Source: Sabethes cyaneus (Eukaryota > Arthropoda > Insecta > Diptera > Culicidae). From it: a stretch of 64,000 bases of DNA. A program made the position numbers and the translations under genes. The stretch covers positions 78,629,449-78,693,448 of the forward strand of contig NC_071355.1 in assembly GCF_943734655.1 (NCBI RefSeq), in the 5' to 3' direction. Positions within the stretch are counted from its first letter, which is position 1. Every line of letters begins with the position of its first letter. The notes below the pieces were generated by a model that ran no database searches, had not been told where the DNA came from, and saw nothing but the letters and a program-made list of their open reading frames with translations. This document shows, piece by piece, positions 47,655 to 58,869 of the stretch.

Positions 47655-48417
47655 ATGTATCTCAAGAACAACAAGGCAGCTGGTAAAGATGGCATCGTAT
47701 CGGAGCTTATCAAGATGGGCCCGGATAGGTTGGCCACCTGTCTGCACCGGCTGATAGTCAGGATCTGGGAAACAGAACAGCTACTGGTGGAGTGGAGGAG
47801 GGAGTTATATACAAGAAGGGCAACAAGTTTGAGTGTGAAAACTATCGAGCGATCACAATTCTAAACGCCGCCCATAAAGTGCTTTCTCAGATCATCTTTC
47901 ACCGACTTTCGCCGCTAACCAGTAGATTCGTGGGAAGTTATCAAGCCGATTTTGTGAACGGGCGATCGATAACGGACCAAATCTTTGAGCTGCGACAGAT
48001 ACTCCAAAATTGTTGCGAATACCAAGTCTCTACACACCACCTATTCATAGATTTCAAGGCCGCCTACGATACTATCGACCGTTTGAAATACGCAGGAGAC
48101 TTCGACGAGGTGATGATATTTCCTGTCTCCTGTTCAGCATCGCGCTAAAAGGTGTTACGAGACGTACGGGTTTTAACAATCGAGACTCGATTTTCAATAA
48201 ATCTAATCAATTTATCTGTTCCAGGCGGTTGCTGAGCAGCATATCAAACTGAAACGTGAATACGTCTAAACCCATGTATCTGTTAGCAGGAGGAACCAAG
48301 CGTGATCGAGCTCGCATAGGCAATAGTGTGATAGTCGACGGGGAAGAGTTCGAGATGGTGGACGAGTTTGTATATCTCGGGTCGTTGATAACGTCGGATA
48401 ACAAATGCAGCAGAGAA
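47655..48417 (+). pseudogene. RTE-clade LINE, second copy, part 1
   Basis: Begins directly after the previous tail: LKNNKAAGKDGIVSELIKMG, CENYRAITILNAAHKVLSQI, FVNGRSITDQIFELRQILQN, HHLFIDFKAAYDTIDR, then an internal deletion of the RT palm and RDRARIGNSVIVDGEEFEMV, FVYLGSLITSDNKCSRE. It stops mid-codon at repeat X and resumes at 50030. Confidence 0.8.
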
Positions 48418-48975
48418 AAATCAGAGGGGTTGTGCACAAGACACAACCGCATAGGTGACGTACGACCACGTAAGTTTCTTTGTAGCGATAGTAGGATGTA
48501 TCCATGTATGTAATAATACGATTCTTCATGTATACAAGCTACATACGTAACGTTTATCAAAGTAGTAACATTGTATACATTCAATCTTCAACCGATTTTG
48601 GAGTTATATCCATGAATTGATTGAATCTATTTTATTAAAACGAAACCAAGTCACATTAACCCGAACAGTAAATAAATTTATATGATCTGTTTCTACGCTG
48701 AATAGTGCTTTTCCTCTGGTAATCGGTAGACGGTACGCGCGAGTTTTCAAAAAGTTGAAAATTTTGCGCAACTTTTCTGCGGCTTACAAAAGAACACTGA
48801 TAATAAAGCATTTACAACCTGCAGACGTTTTGGAAATCGTCTGTGACCAGAAAACGTATTTCCGTCATTTTGTTGGTCGTCCGCGATGGCGAAAAATTCA
48901 ACTTTTCCCTCGTTGCCTGTGTTATTATGGTATTAACTGGGTAAGAAATTATAATAAACTCTTCAATCGCTGTGT

Positions 48976-48991
48976 GGCCCTTAAAAGGACC
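48976..48991 (-). promoter_or_regulatory. histone mRNA 3' stem-loop
   Basis: GGTCCTTTTAAGGGCC on the minus strand forms a 6-bp stem with a 4-base TTTA loop. It is preceded by CAAACAATC and followed by ACACA, and by a purine-rich GAAGAG 12 nt further, as at replication-dependent histone genes (stem-loop plus downstream element). It lies about 60 nt beyond the histone-like coding segment on the same strand. Confidence 0.75.
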
Positions 48992-49039
48992 GATTGTTTG
49001 ATTGTCACGACTCCAGCTTGCAATAAACTTGCACTAACG

Positions 49040-49385
49040 CACTTAACGTAATTCTCTGTTCAGTAAATTGGAGTACTGGTAACCGCTAACCAAGCACGGC
49101 TTGTTGCAACGGACCAGCCGGAAAGCCTCAGCAGCTATGTGATCAACGAAGCCGTTCGTGTATGATCCTGAATTACGATGATATAACACTCCAAGTGGCC
49201 AGCTGCAAGTGACGTGGGATGCTTCTGGTCGTTTTGTTGTCGCGTGCAGCATATTTCCTGCCAATTCCACATATTCCATTACGGCAGCGAAACGATAGCT
49301 CCAGCTCCAACACACGCTCAGCATACTTTCCTTTCCTCAGCAGCCGATGAACACGACCAACCAACACGACGATGTGCACCGTAAA
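49040..49385 (-). pseudogene. histone H2A-H2B chimeric pseudogene
   Basis: Minus strand. From about 49360 to 49200 the frames give VGRVHRLLRKGKYAERV, then AAVMEY and ELAGN, then AARDNKTTRSIPRHLQLA, all in the order of histone H2A residues from the first helix to the docking region. Small deletions shift the frame twice and remove the LAAEV segment. Then, without a break, 49180-49060 gives YTNGFVDHIAAEAFRL and VRCNKPCLVSG, matching the H2B stretch NSFVNDIFERIAAEASRL...YNKRSTITSRE. So H2A is followed by H2B in the same direction. The N-terminus of H2A is absent. The stem-loop at 48976-48991 follows. Confidence 0.8.
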
Positions 49386-50029
49386 GCAAACATTGTGTCA
49401 AATACAACCTTTAAAATTATGCCACAGATGTGACTCGAAGACTGTTAGTCCGATCCGATGTATCGCCAACGAAAGCCGCTGACGCTGACCGAATGACGAT
49501 GCGCAGTAAAAGACATAGCAGCAATAGCTGAAGCTCAACAATTTTCAATCGGATTCTATAGGGCGTAAATAAAATACAATCATAAGGAAGTTTAACCCAT
49601 AGCTCATAACGTATACATTTCTGTCATCCGTGCTAGGGAAGCACTGACGAGGGAAGGCAAAAATATAAAAATTAATCAATTTTTCAATAACGCGCATTGA
49701 AAATCAATAGTTTTCTTTATTTTCAATATTTTCCAAATTGATTTTCCGATCAATTGGTGTAAATATCTTGGAAATCTATTGAAAATTGACTGAATTATAA
49801 GCCGAAGCGTGAAAACGCATTTCCACTTTGATGACGTCGTTTCTAACAACCAATCACGAAGCGAGAATTCTGGTAAAACATAGGTTCATTATTTACAATT
49901 TTTCAATAGTTCAACATCAAGAATTCATACTTAGCGTTCAAAAACCTGACCACTTTTCGAAAAAGATTTTTTAGAATTACCCCCTATACCAGCTACCTTC
50001 CTGAAAGACGTAGTCCTACGTTAATACGC

Positions 50030-50565
50030 AGACGTATTCTTGCCGGAAGTCGTGCTTACTGTGGACTCCACAAAACCCTATGGTAAGCTTCACCCCCGTA
50101 CCAAATGTACCAAGTACAAAACGCTAATAAGACCGGTAGTCCAATACGGACACGAAACGTGGACAATACTTGACGGGGATTTGAACGCACTGGCTGTTTT
50201 TGAACGTCGTGTGCTTGGGACCATCTTAGACGGTGTATGTGAGAACGGTGTATGGAGGAGAAAGACTTTTTCGGCGAACCCAGTATCCAAAAAGTTGCTA
50301 AAGCTGGAAGGGTACAATGGGCAGAACATGTTGCGAGAATGTCGGACAACAATCCCCATAAAATTCTTTTCGCCTCGAATAAGGTGGATACCATACGCAG
50401 AAGAGCACTGTGTGCTCTGTGGTTAGACCAAGTGGAGCATGACTTGGAAAGTGTCGGACAGTCAAGAAGTTGAGGACGGACAGTCATGGACCGAGTTTGT
50501 TGGTGAAACATTGTTATGCAGGTCAAATCCTGAAGGACATAGCACTAGGATAAGTAAGTAAGTGT
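50030..50565 (+). pseudogene. RTE-clade LINE, second copy, part 2 and 3' tail
   Basis: Resumes the frame broken at 48417: RRRILAGSRAYCGLH, HPRTKCTKYKTLIRPVVQYG, ETWTILDGDLNALAVFERRV, GEPSIQKVAKAGRVQWAEHV and SRMSDN-like text, ending in TAAGTAAGTAAGT. A frameshift lies near 50260 (after GVWRRK). Confidence 0.8.
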
Positions 50566-50718
50566 CATATTGGGGCCTTCTGAACTTGAACGAACGTAAT
50601 CAGATTCAGATTTAGTTTTTTTTTACATGGGGCTACATCTTACCGTAAGGTGTCATTCCATACTTTAGATTCTAGGTACCGTCACGACAATATGAAAGAT
50701 TTTGAGCGCTAATAATTA

Positions 50719-51636
50719 GGGGAGTGTCATCGTGGTTGGGCCACGTTTTGGAATTCGCCCATAACTTTCGTTTCAAAAGGAATTTTGGAAATCTATATAC
50801 ATCGTTGCAAAGGTCTAAGAATAAGGTATATTTCCGGAAAGTTGAACTGATTGCTTGAAAAATAAAAAAGTTATAGGCATTTACGTGAAGACAAAAAATG
50901 TTGTCATAGTCGGGCCATGTTGTACAGGTTGGGCCACCGCAGAAAATCTAAGACATACGTATTGAAATTCTATATAGAGACATGAAAAGAATGAATTCCG
51001 TGAACAATGGCTCATATAGGTACAAATACCCTATTTTAATTGCATTTTCGCGAAATTTTGGAGATCTTGTAAAATCAATATTGCTACAATCGCCTTTTCC
51101 GAAGTGTACAACTACGATGAAAAAAACAACAAAGATCTAGGTTTTTATCGTATTAATTTTGCTTTATTTCATCACATTTTACGTGACTGACACTCTCGAG
51201 CGATTATTACGCTTCTGCGCTTAAAATTATGATGGCCCAACCATGACTACTCAAATGGCCCGACCTTTATAAAGAGCGCTATTCTAGTATGTATTTCACC
51301 TTAGCCTTCCCAAACACCTTACTGGAGGGGATTTTTCTATAGTCTTCGTGTGCAGCACAACACACTTCATACATTTTCAAAATTTATCTCGATAATTGCA
51401 TTTCATGAATCATTTCTGGAAGAAAAGTTCATTGCGCCTGGAAAACTTTTTTTGTAAGATTTAGTAATTGAATTCAGTACGGGTGTTTTAAATACACGAT
51501 TGAAACTCCCAATATTGTGAAAAGTTAGCTATCACAGTAAGAAGTTTTACAATGGTTGTATCATAGATATCATGAGTTACTAAAACTGTAAAATCGTGAT
51601 GGCCCGACCATAACAGTGACCCGACGATAACGACAA
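50719..51636. mobile_element. 926-bp TA-flanked MITE, copy 2 (split by Helitron)
   Basis: Aligns with 28605-29530. Left end TA-GGGGAGTGTCATCGTGG. The right end is interrupted after GATAACGACAA by the Helitron at 51637 and finishes with TACCC-TA at 52551-52557. Confidence 0.8.
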
Positions 51637-52550
51637 TCTATACCTATAAAGAAGGATTTCTGTCTGTCTGTCTGTCCTGTGTTCCTTATAGAATCAAAAA
51701 CTACTGAACCAATCGGCGTGAAAATTTGCATGTAGAGGTTTTTGGGGCCAGGAAAGGTTTTAGTGATGGTTAGAGACCCCTCCCCCCACTAAGAGGGGGG
51801 GCTCCCATACAAATGAAACACAAATTTCTGCATAACTCGAGAACTAATCAAGCAAATAGAACCAAATTTGGCATGTGGGTGTTTTCGGTGACAAGAATTT
51901 ATTCTAGGGTAATTTGAGACCCCTCCCCTCTTTATAAGGGGAATTATAACTCCTCTCCCCTTTAAGAGGGGGGGTTTCCATACAAATTTCCTCATAACTC
52001 GAGAACTAATCAAGCAAATGGAACCAAATTTGGCATGTGAGAGTTTTAGATGGCAGAATTTTTTTTCTGTGGTGTATTACGACCCCTTTCCCTTTTAAGA
52101 GGGTGGGCTCCCATACAAATGAAATACAAATTTCCTTATAATTTGAGTACTAATCAAGCAAATGGAACCAAATTGAGCATGTAGAAGATTTTTGAGTCTT
52201 GAATTTATTTTATGATAGTTAGAGACCTCTCACCCCTGTGGTAGGGGGATATGGACTCTCATACAAATAAAACAGAAATTTTTGCGAAACTCAAAAACTA
52301 ATCCAACTCGAGAAATTCGAGACTCTTCCATAAAACATTAATCAATAACAAGACCACAAAAACTATCTATAGTAACACTAGATCATTCAGGACGAGCCGG
52401 TCGCGAGTGTTGCCGGTGACCCGCCGTCGGAAGCGCCGCCCACTGGGGGGCTTGCAAAACTCGAGATAGTGACAAAGATCATCCGAGATTCATGATTTAT
52501 GTACAACACAGGTTAATTTGTGGCAATACGAAGTTTGTCGGGTCAGCTAG
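51637..52550 (+). mobile_element. non-autonomous Helitron, copy 2
   Basis: Starts TCTATACCTATAAAGAAGG and ends GTCGGGTCAGCTAG, inserted between A and T of the MITE end (AACGACAA / TACCCTA) with no target duplication. That is the expected Helitron behaviour. It contains three to four units of about 140 bp (GAACTAATCAAGCAAATGGA with CCCCTCCC/AGAGGGGGG), more than copy 1. It lacks the GC-rich and ORF-free middle of copy 1. No Rep/helicase. Confidence 0.85.
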
Positions 52551-52557
52551 TACCCTA

Positions 52558-53027
52558 TAAATGTCAATTATAAATGGATTTTCATGGTTTAGGTACTGAT
52601 GGGCTCATAACAGGTGTAGCAATTCTGTGGTTTCTATTATAATTTTCATTTTTAATCATGAATGCGAAAAAATTAATAAATTCAACAAAATCAACGACAG
52701 TTTCGTAAAAAAAAAATCCAGCAACAAATGGTCTTCAACTGCGTGGAATTATTTAGTCAAAAATATTCGATTAATCTGTTACGTAACTCGTGGCTTCTCC
52801 TTCCCCTATGTAATAAAAAGTAACGCAAGTTCCAGCCGCCTCCTTCTACCCCTGCTGTATGCGATATGACGCTTGATGAATCTTTATAGGTTTTCCAGGT
52901 CGTTTGTACATTCGAATTTCCGCGTTTTGTAAATACTGGTGTCTTCCACTTCTTCTCAAGAAAAGTGTGAAAATCTTAATCAGTGAATTTATTTGCAAGT
53001 ATTTTTCGAACAATGATACCTCCCAAA
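52558..53027. other. no feature seen
   Basis: AT-rich with an 80-codon ORF of no recognisable domain. Confidence 0.5.
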
Positions 53028-53105
53028 TCTGGCTTTAGTTTTCAAAAGGTCGCATAATGCATGCAAAATGGTTAATTTGGCGACCTTCTGAAAACTAAAG
53101 CCAGA
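53028..53105. repeat. 78-nt hairpin, pre-miRNA-like in size
   Basis: TCTGGCTTTAGTTTTCAAAA plus GGTCGC pairs with its complement (one mismatch, 26-bp stem) around a 26-nt loop. Either strand could fold. It could be a tiny foldback element or a microRNA-like hairpin. Confidence 0.6.
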
Positions 53106-56100
53106 AATGACTTTTAGAAATAGATGAGCAAGACTGAAAACCGATGGAGAACGCCATTCTGAAGCCTTCTTAGGTTAGATATCACCAATCCGCTTTCAGT
53201 AAAAGGTGTGACGACGCACTCAGAGTACTTTAAAATAACTTTTATGATTCTACTGATTGACTTTGATTTCCTTTCAAATCTCTTACTGACTACTTTTAAA
53301 AGAATCTCAGTTGTACACGCAATTCCAGGTCATTAGTGTACATTAGCTTACATCAACTAGCATTAATGTCACGAACATCGAAAAGAATACAGCACGAAAA
53401 GAAGTGGGCCCAGCAGTGGATATTGCATTCTAGTGAAACGCTTGAATCGCTGAACAATGTGGAGTAAATGCAGAAATTATTACAGAAGTAAATATGATTA
53501 GTGCATAAACGCATGCACGACTAACGCATAAAATAAAATAATAAATGCAGATATTGTAAATAATTATTGCAAATCAACGGAGGTATGGTGTTCTACAACA
53601 TTAATTAGAACTTGATAACACCTTCAAGGTCTTTGAGATGTCGATACAAAAGTTGATCCAACTGGTACAGTTATTTGTAGCGGAAACTTGCATTCCATTC
53701 AGCCTTAAATGATAAGAGCACATTCGATATTTTAAGCGCTTGCCAGTCGCTCTTTCATTATCATTTTCCAATTGTTGCCGCTGTTATATCATGATCGATA
53801 GGAACATTTCCGAAAATCTGGTCGACCATGCATGCCATCACCATCATCATCATCGTCGTCGTCACGAATCTGGATACCGTCTGTGGTGACACGGTGAGCC
53901 GACAGTCAAGATCACTCAGCAGCAGCGGCGAGACAGCGCCAACATTCACCGCGCACAGCCTTTTAATCGGCGAATGTTGTCCGGCGCACCAACCGCAATA
54001 AAGACTGCAATATCCGACGAGGGAGCACTGCAGCAGAGGCGCCATCATCGTCGGCGTCGCAGTTATAGATAGGCGTGCTTCGCTGACACTTCATAAATCA
54101 TGATTAATAGCATGTGTGACATTTGGCTGTGCCGAGAGTACGAATTTCCAACGTGTGAAATATTAAACTACCGGAGGAGCTGGCGGCCTAACCCATCCAA
54201 TAACCACTGGTGAATGAATATATGAATGAAAATTGGAGTAAATTAGGCAACGTCGAAGACACTGATTACGACTTTGGGTTCCCAGAAAAGGATGAAATTA
54301 ATTAGCAAGCCATTCCGGATCGAATTTGCAATGCAGATTTCGTTCTCGAAATTGGCTGAAAAGCTTACCAAGGATTGATCGTTTGTCATTCGAGGTTCAC
54401 ATTGAACTAGTTGGGCACGATATCCTAACGAGACATTTCGGAGAAACGATGTGACTGTTAGTCAGTCAGTGTGTTAATGCTGGGACCATTTCCTTGGTCG
54501 GCCCCGTAAGTCAGTTTAACAATACGACACTTTAAAGGGTCTTTTATTTCTCATTCATTACCCTTTATCGTAGAGATTTATTACTCAATTCAATGAAATG
54601 GGGAGAATATCAACATGTTCGTCACAGACAAGCGGACTGGTTGTTTAAAGTGCATTATAATGATTTATTCAATTTCAATTATCAACTTGTGGAATGAAGT
54701 TAGTATCTTGTACTAAGTCCATGTTCTCTGATTCATGCTTTTTAAATAACACACAGAGCTTACTCGTTATCTTTCGCCTATCTCTGTTTATTTCTCCATG
54801 GTCGAAGAAGACGTGTTAAATTGTACAAATGTGATTTTGTCTCGCAGTTGTAAATCAGGACAAGTCCGTTTGGTTTCTCGCCTTACCATTATAAGGCACT
54901 CGTGTATGATAATATTATCGTTATTTGTGTTAATTCAGGTGCAGGACAGTTCTGAGTTCTGCCTTCCATTCTCCCAAGCATCAACAAGTGTGTTACACAC
55001 AAAACCCTGGGAAAAATTTTGTCAAAGTTTCTGATTTTTTTTAATAAATCCAATAATCTATCAATATGTAAGCCGGTTTTCGAGTCACAAACTATTCGAG
55101 TTTAGAATGTTAAATTACCGTATAAGAAACCGTTCAGATTTCCACACTGTATGTCGATCCCCTTTGGCGGGGCACACGCTTCTTACCGTATTTTAGTTTA
55201 ATGGTTATTATTTAAGGCTTAACTTTGGTCATTAAATTTATGATTTACGACTGCGTGGTCAGCCTTGATGCTCTCGTAAAACAAACTACCGGACAAAATT
55301 CACAACTCTATCTTGGTAGCAGCTGGTTGCAATTACTCAAGCGCCCCGCCATCTAGTGGTACATACCATACATGACGCAAGGCCATCCGTTTCTATTCTC
55401 GACGTCGACATCGACATCGACGCGATGCTTCAAAACTGACAACAATTAGCCATTGCCCGTTTATCGAGAAGGGGGTGTCATTGTTGCGCTACAAAACCGG
55501 CGTCAAGAGGCGACACTTGTTCGCAACCAGTTCCGAATCGGGGTCACATTCAACAATAATTAACAAACAAGACCCGGTTGAAGCCTTTTGACGTTCCGTT
55601 GTTGGCGTGGCTGTTAGACCTTTGGCCGGATCACGTTCACCACACATCGCAGTGAGGTATTTCTTCTCTCGTCTGAGGTACAGACATTTACATAGCGAGC
55701 ATGAGTTGAAGTGATTTAATTAGACGTTTATTATCACTTGCGGCTATGAGTTGCTAATATTTGCTAATGGATGCTGGAGGTCACTCAAGGTAGTGTGTAA
55801 TGTGGAATCACCTGGTGGGACTCGGCGATCGGGTGAACGAAGATCGGCGGTGGAGGGTAGCGGCTATATTTAGTACGTGATGTTTGTAATATACGGCGAT
55901 TAGCATACCGACCCTAATGAGCCTATATTGTACAATAGATCACCAATTAATTGGTGACAGTTTTATGATTTCTATCACGGTGTCACCGTGTGTGCACCCC
56001 GAAAGGTAGGAAAAGTGAAGGGGTATGTGTGTGTGTTGGAACAAATTTCATCAGGCTTTATTGTCAATTAAACCGGTATCGTATAACTATTTTATGTTCT

Positions 56101-57030
56101 CATTCGTGCTACATTAAAAGTCTCATTATACGCCAATCTTGTACTAGGTTCGCGCTATCTGAAATTATTATCCTAGCGGCGCCAGAGATTTTATTTATCA
56201 TTGCGATATGCAAAGTTGTCATTCTTGTGTGGTTCTTCGGTTCTGGTCTTTTGGATAACTGTTGTTATGAATTGCCATAAAAATATGATAAATTTAAGCC
56301 ACAGAAAGAATCCTGTTGTACGAAATTACTTATAAACAGTTTATACCTTTCTTGCGGTAGTTCAACTCATGTTTATAAAAGAAAATGCTTATACTCGAGA
56401 AAAATTTACACACTATGAATAATCGAAAAATAGGGGTTTGTTAGTCAAAATAATACCTACTCATGAAAACACAAGTTTTTACTTCAAAAGACCTGATTCT
56501 TTGATTAATTTACCTGAAACAATAAAGAAAAATATCTGATTAGACATACTGTGGATTGTCTGATTAATTTGTGATTTCTATTTATATTCAACCTATATCA
56601 CTGTAAAACCCTTTGAGCTATCCGTGCTTTAATCCTTGTTTTTGTGTTAATAAAAAGCAGACAGGCCCGCAAACCGTCTACTATTTCTGCAGATAGGAAA
56701 AATGGTTTAATAGCTAGAAATGTAGCGATAACGAAATGCGTTTGGTGCGGAATAATGTGTCACAGTAGCTGCTTTAATATGTTAACAATGACTTGCATTT
56801 TTATTACTACATTCGGTTTGAAATTTTTGTAAGCTTTAGAAAAAAACTTTTTCTGTGATTGGATTAGACATTTAATTCTGTTTTCAGCCCGGCCCTCCTA
56901 CTGGAGGGCGACCCGGCATTCCTACTGCAACAATTACTATGATTTTTAATTATTCTGGGTAGGGCATAGGGTGGTATTTCTAGCATCTGTCTGATTATTC
57001 GGCCTACTGTTTTTGTATTCTACGAGCTTG
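53106..57030. other. 3.9 kb without a recognised gene
   Basis: Simple CATCATCATC/GTCGTCGTC sequence near 53830-53860 and GACGTCGACATCGACATCGA near 55398. A CTACTGCAACAATT stretch near 56920 recurs near 58117. Candidate ORFs (53761-54048 minus, 55990-56280 plus) have no domain. Composition is less repeat-like than the flanks. Confidence 0.5.
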
Positions 57031-57041
57031 AAAAACCAATA

Positions 57042-57194
57042 GGGTAGATGTACCAGTAATAGGTGGTGTACCAGCAATGGTGGGAATTCGAAACATTTCA
57101 TTATTTTGGGATCTCACACCGGGATCACAAAATAATGAAATATTTTGAATTTTCCTTATTACTGGTACGCTCACTATTACTGGTACATCTACCC
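57042..57194. mobile_element. 153-bp palindromic MITE flanked by TA
   Basis: GGGTAGATGTACCAGTAATA at the left pairs with its complement at the right. The arms continue through CATTTCATTATTTTG and meet near GGATCTCACACCGGGATC. Each end abuts TA. There is no coding content. Confidence 0.85.
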
Positions 57195-57289
57195 TATTTC
57201 ACTACGAGACGAATTTGTTAATCTCTTGAGATTATCAGTTTATCAGCTACATCCAAGTTATCTGAAATAATTGTAAGCTCTGATATGTC

Positions 57290-57735
57290 TGATGACATGA
57301 GGAGCTACATATCCGACCAGTACGGATTTAACGTTCGCGAGCTTTACAGCAGTTTGTCAGGTGACTAAAATGAAGCGGGTTTATCATCTACATTTACAAA
57401 TAAATCGGTTGTACTGCAAGGTAGTATGCTTGGCCCTTTTCTTTTCGTCATTATTTTCAACGATGCAGCAAATACCGTAGGAAATGGTGGAAAACTTGAT
57501 GACTTAAAGATTTATCTGACGATTCGCACTTGCGTGCATCGTAACGTGTGCTGAGACCGTCATTCGTGCTAGTAAATGAATTTCATCGTACCAACTTCGG
57601 CTATTTTGTACACGTGGCGATCAACGTAAGGTTAATCACTACTATTGAGCATCTGATTGAATTTAACGAACCTTCTTACATGTTTGAGCGTAAAATCACT
57701 AGATGTAATTCACTCGATTCTTATGTCGATTTTTA
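57290..57735 (+). pseudogene. LINE RT fragment (jockey/CR1-like)
   Basis: Reads SDDMRSYISDQYGFNV, LQGSMLGPFLFVIIFNDAAN, then DDLKIYLTIRT after a loss of the YA before the active-site DD. These are the GVPQGSxLGPLLFxIFIND and YADDxKI blocks. The latter part (57548-57736) continues as a short open frame. Confidence 0.65.
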
Positions 57736-57739
57736 AAAA

Positions 57740-58480
57740 CAAATTTTGGACAGATAATATGAGTAAATATAATAAAATAGGGTTAGGACCCGCACATATT
57801 TACACTGATAATAAAGTATGGCTTATGGTATGAAAACGAACATTCGTTTTACGAATATTTTCGTTGCTGTCTACCGCGAAGTACCTATAGTCGTAAATTC
57901 AGCCCTGGATGTTTCGTACACATGAACAAAGCTATATTCGTACGAATTATTGCATTTTAAAAAATGATTCGTGAATTCTAAGAATGTACAAAAAAAAACT
58001 CGCGATAAAAATAAAACTAGATCTCGTTATTTTTCGATATGTGTCGATATTATATTGTATTATATCTTTTTTCTCCGAAAAACCCGAATTTATCCACCTA
58101 GCGGTGTGACCTAACCTTTCTACTGCAACAATTTAGTTTATGTATTATGAAAATTTCTAACCATATGAGTATATATAATGGGTATGAAATGGAGAAAGCA
58201 AAAAAGAAAGCGACCAACATAACTCTTGTCATCTCAAGCCTCTACCTAGCACTTCTACGCGGCCACACCCGGTGAAGCTTTATTGAATAGCTAAGCTAGG
58301 ACGCCCGTTACTGCGTGGTTCCCGGCTGCCTGATCTCAAAACTGTCATTTTGGGCAGACAGCTGCACCACACGGCCTCGTAGCAGATAAGGCTAATATGT
58401 TATTCTAATGATTTATTTCGTTTTAGTTCATCAAACACCTCTTGTATAAGTGAAACTTTGGCCGTAACAAGTTTAAATAA
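57740..58480. other. no feature seen
   Basis: AT-rich sequence, no ORF or terminal repeat recognised. Confidence 0.5.
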
Positions 58481-58489
58481 TACACATGG

Positions 58490-58830
58490 ATATCAGAAAG
58501 AAAAATTATATTAATCATTGGATATTAGATGCATTGATGGAAACTCAAATGTCGCAATTATTATTTCATTCGAATCATATACTTCTATGGTCGTACCGAA
58601 CCTAATACTGTATTCAACAATGATTGCCTAGAACCATATGTTTGATCAAAAATGATCGTACCAAATGGTTTAATTCCTCTATGGTGATACTGAACCATAT
58701 ATATCACTCAACAATGATCATATGCATATCCAATCATTTAATTTATTTTTATTCGTACCGAATTTAGATTTGGGATTTGAGCCCGGGTGCTCGGCGTGAG
58801 AGGCGTGAATGCTAATCACTACACCGGGAC
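58490..58830 (-). repeat. tRNA-derived SINE, family C
   Basis: The minus strand has GTCCCGGTGTAGTGATTAGC at 58826 onward, then GAGCACCCGGGCTCAAATCC, giving A-box and B-box matches over about 65 nt. The 3' acceptor stem does not pair with the 5' one and a non-tRNA body follows (repeated TGATCATTGTTGAGT-like and GGTACGAAT units), so it is a SINE and not a tRNA gene. Confidence 0.65.
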
Positions 58831-58869
58831 TGACCCCGAACATATATTTCAATGGATAACGCAACTTTA

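Larger units (their letters stand above)
48418..50029. mobile_element. unclassified mobile repeat X, copy 2, with histone-derived segment
   Basis: Same ends as copy 1 (AAATCAGAGGGGTTGTGCAC and TGAAAGACGTAGTCCTACGT). It splits an RTE frame between SRE and IRRRIL, so the boundaries are known to within a few bases. The interior (about 48640-49690) is not shared with copy 1 and carries histone H2A/H2B-like sequence and a histone stem-loop on the minus strand. Confidence 0.7.

Noticed and set aside
58752..58826. tRNA gene candidate
   Set aside because: A and B boxes are present but the acceptor stem does not close and a SINE body follows.
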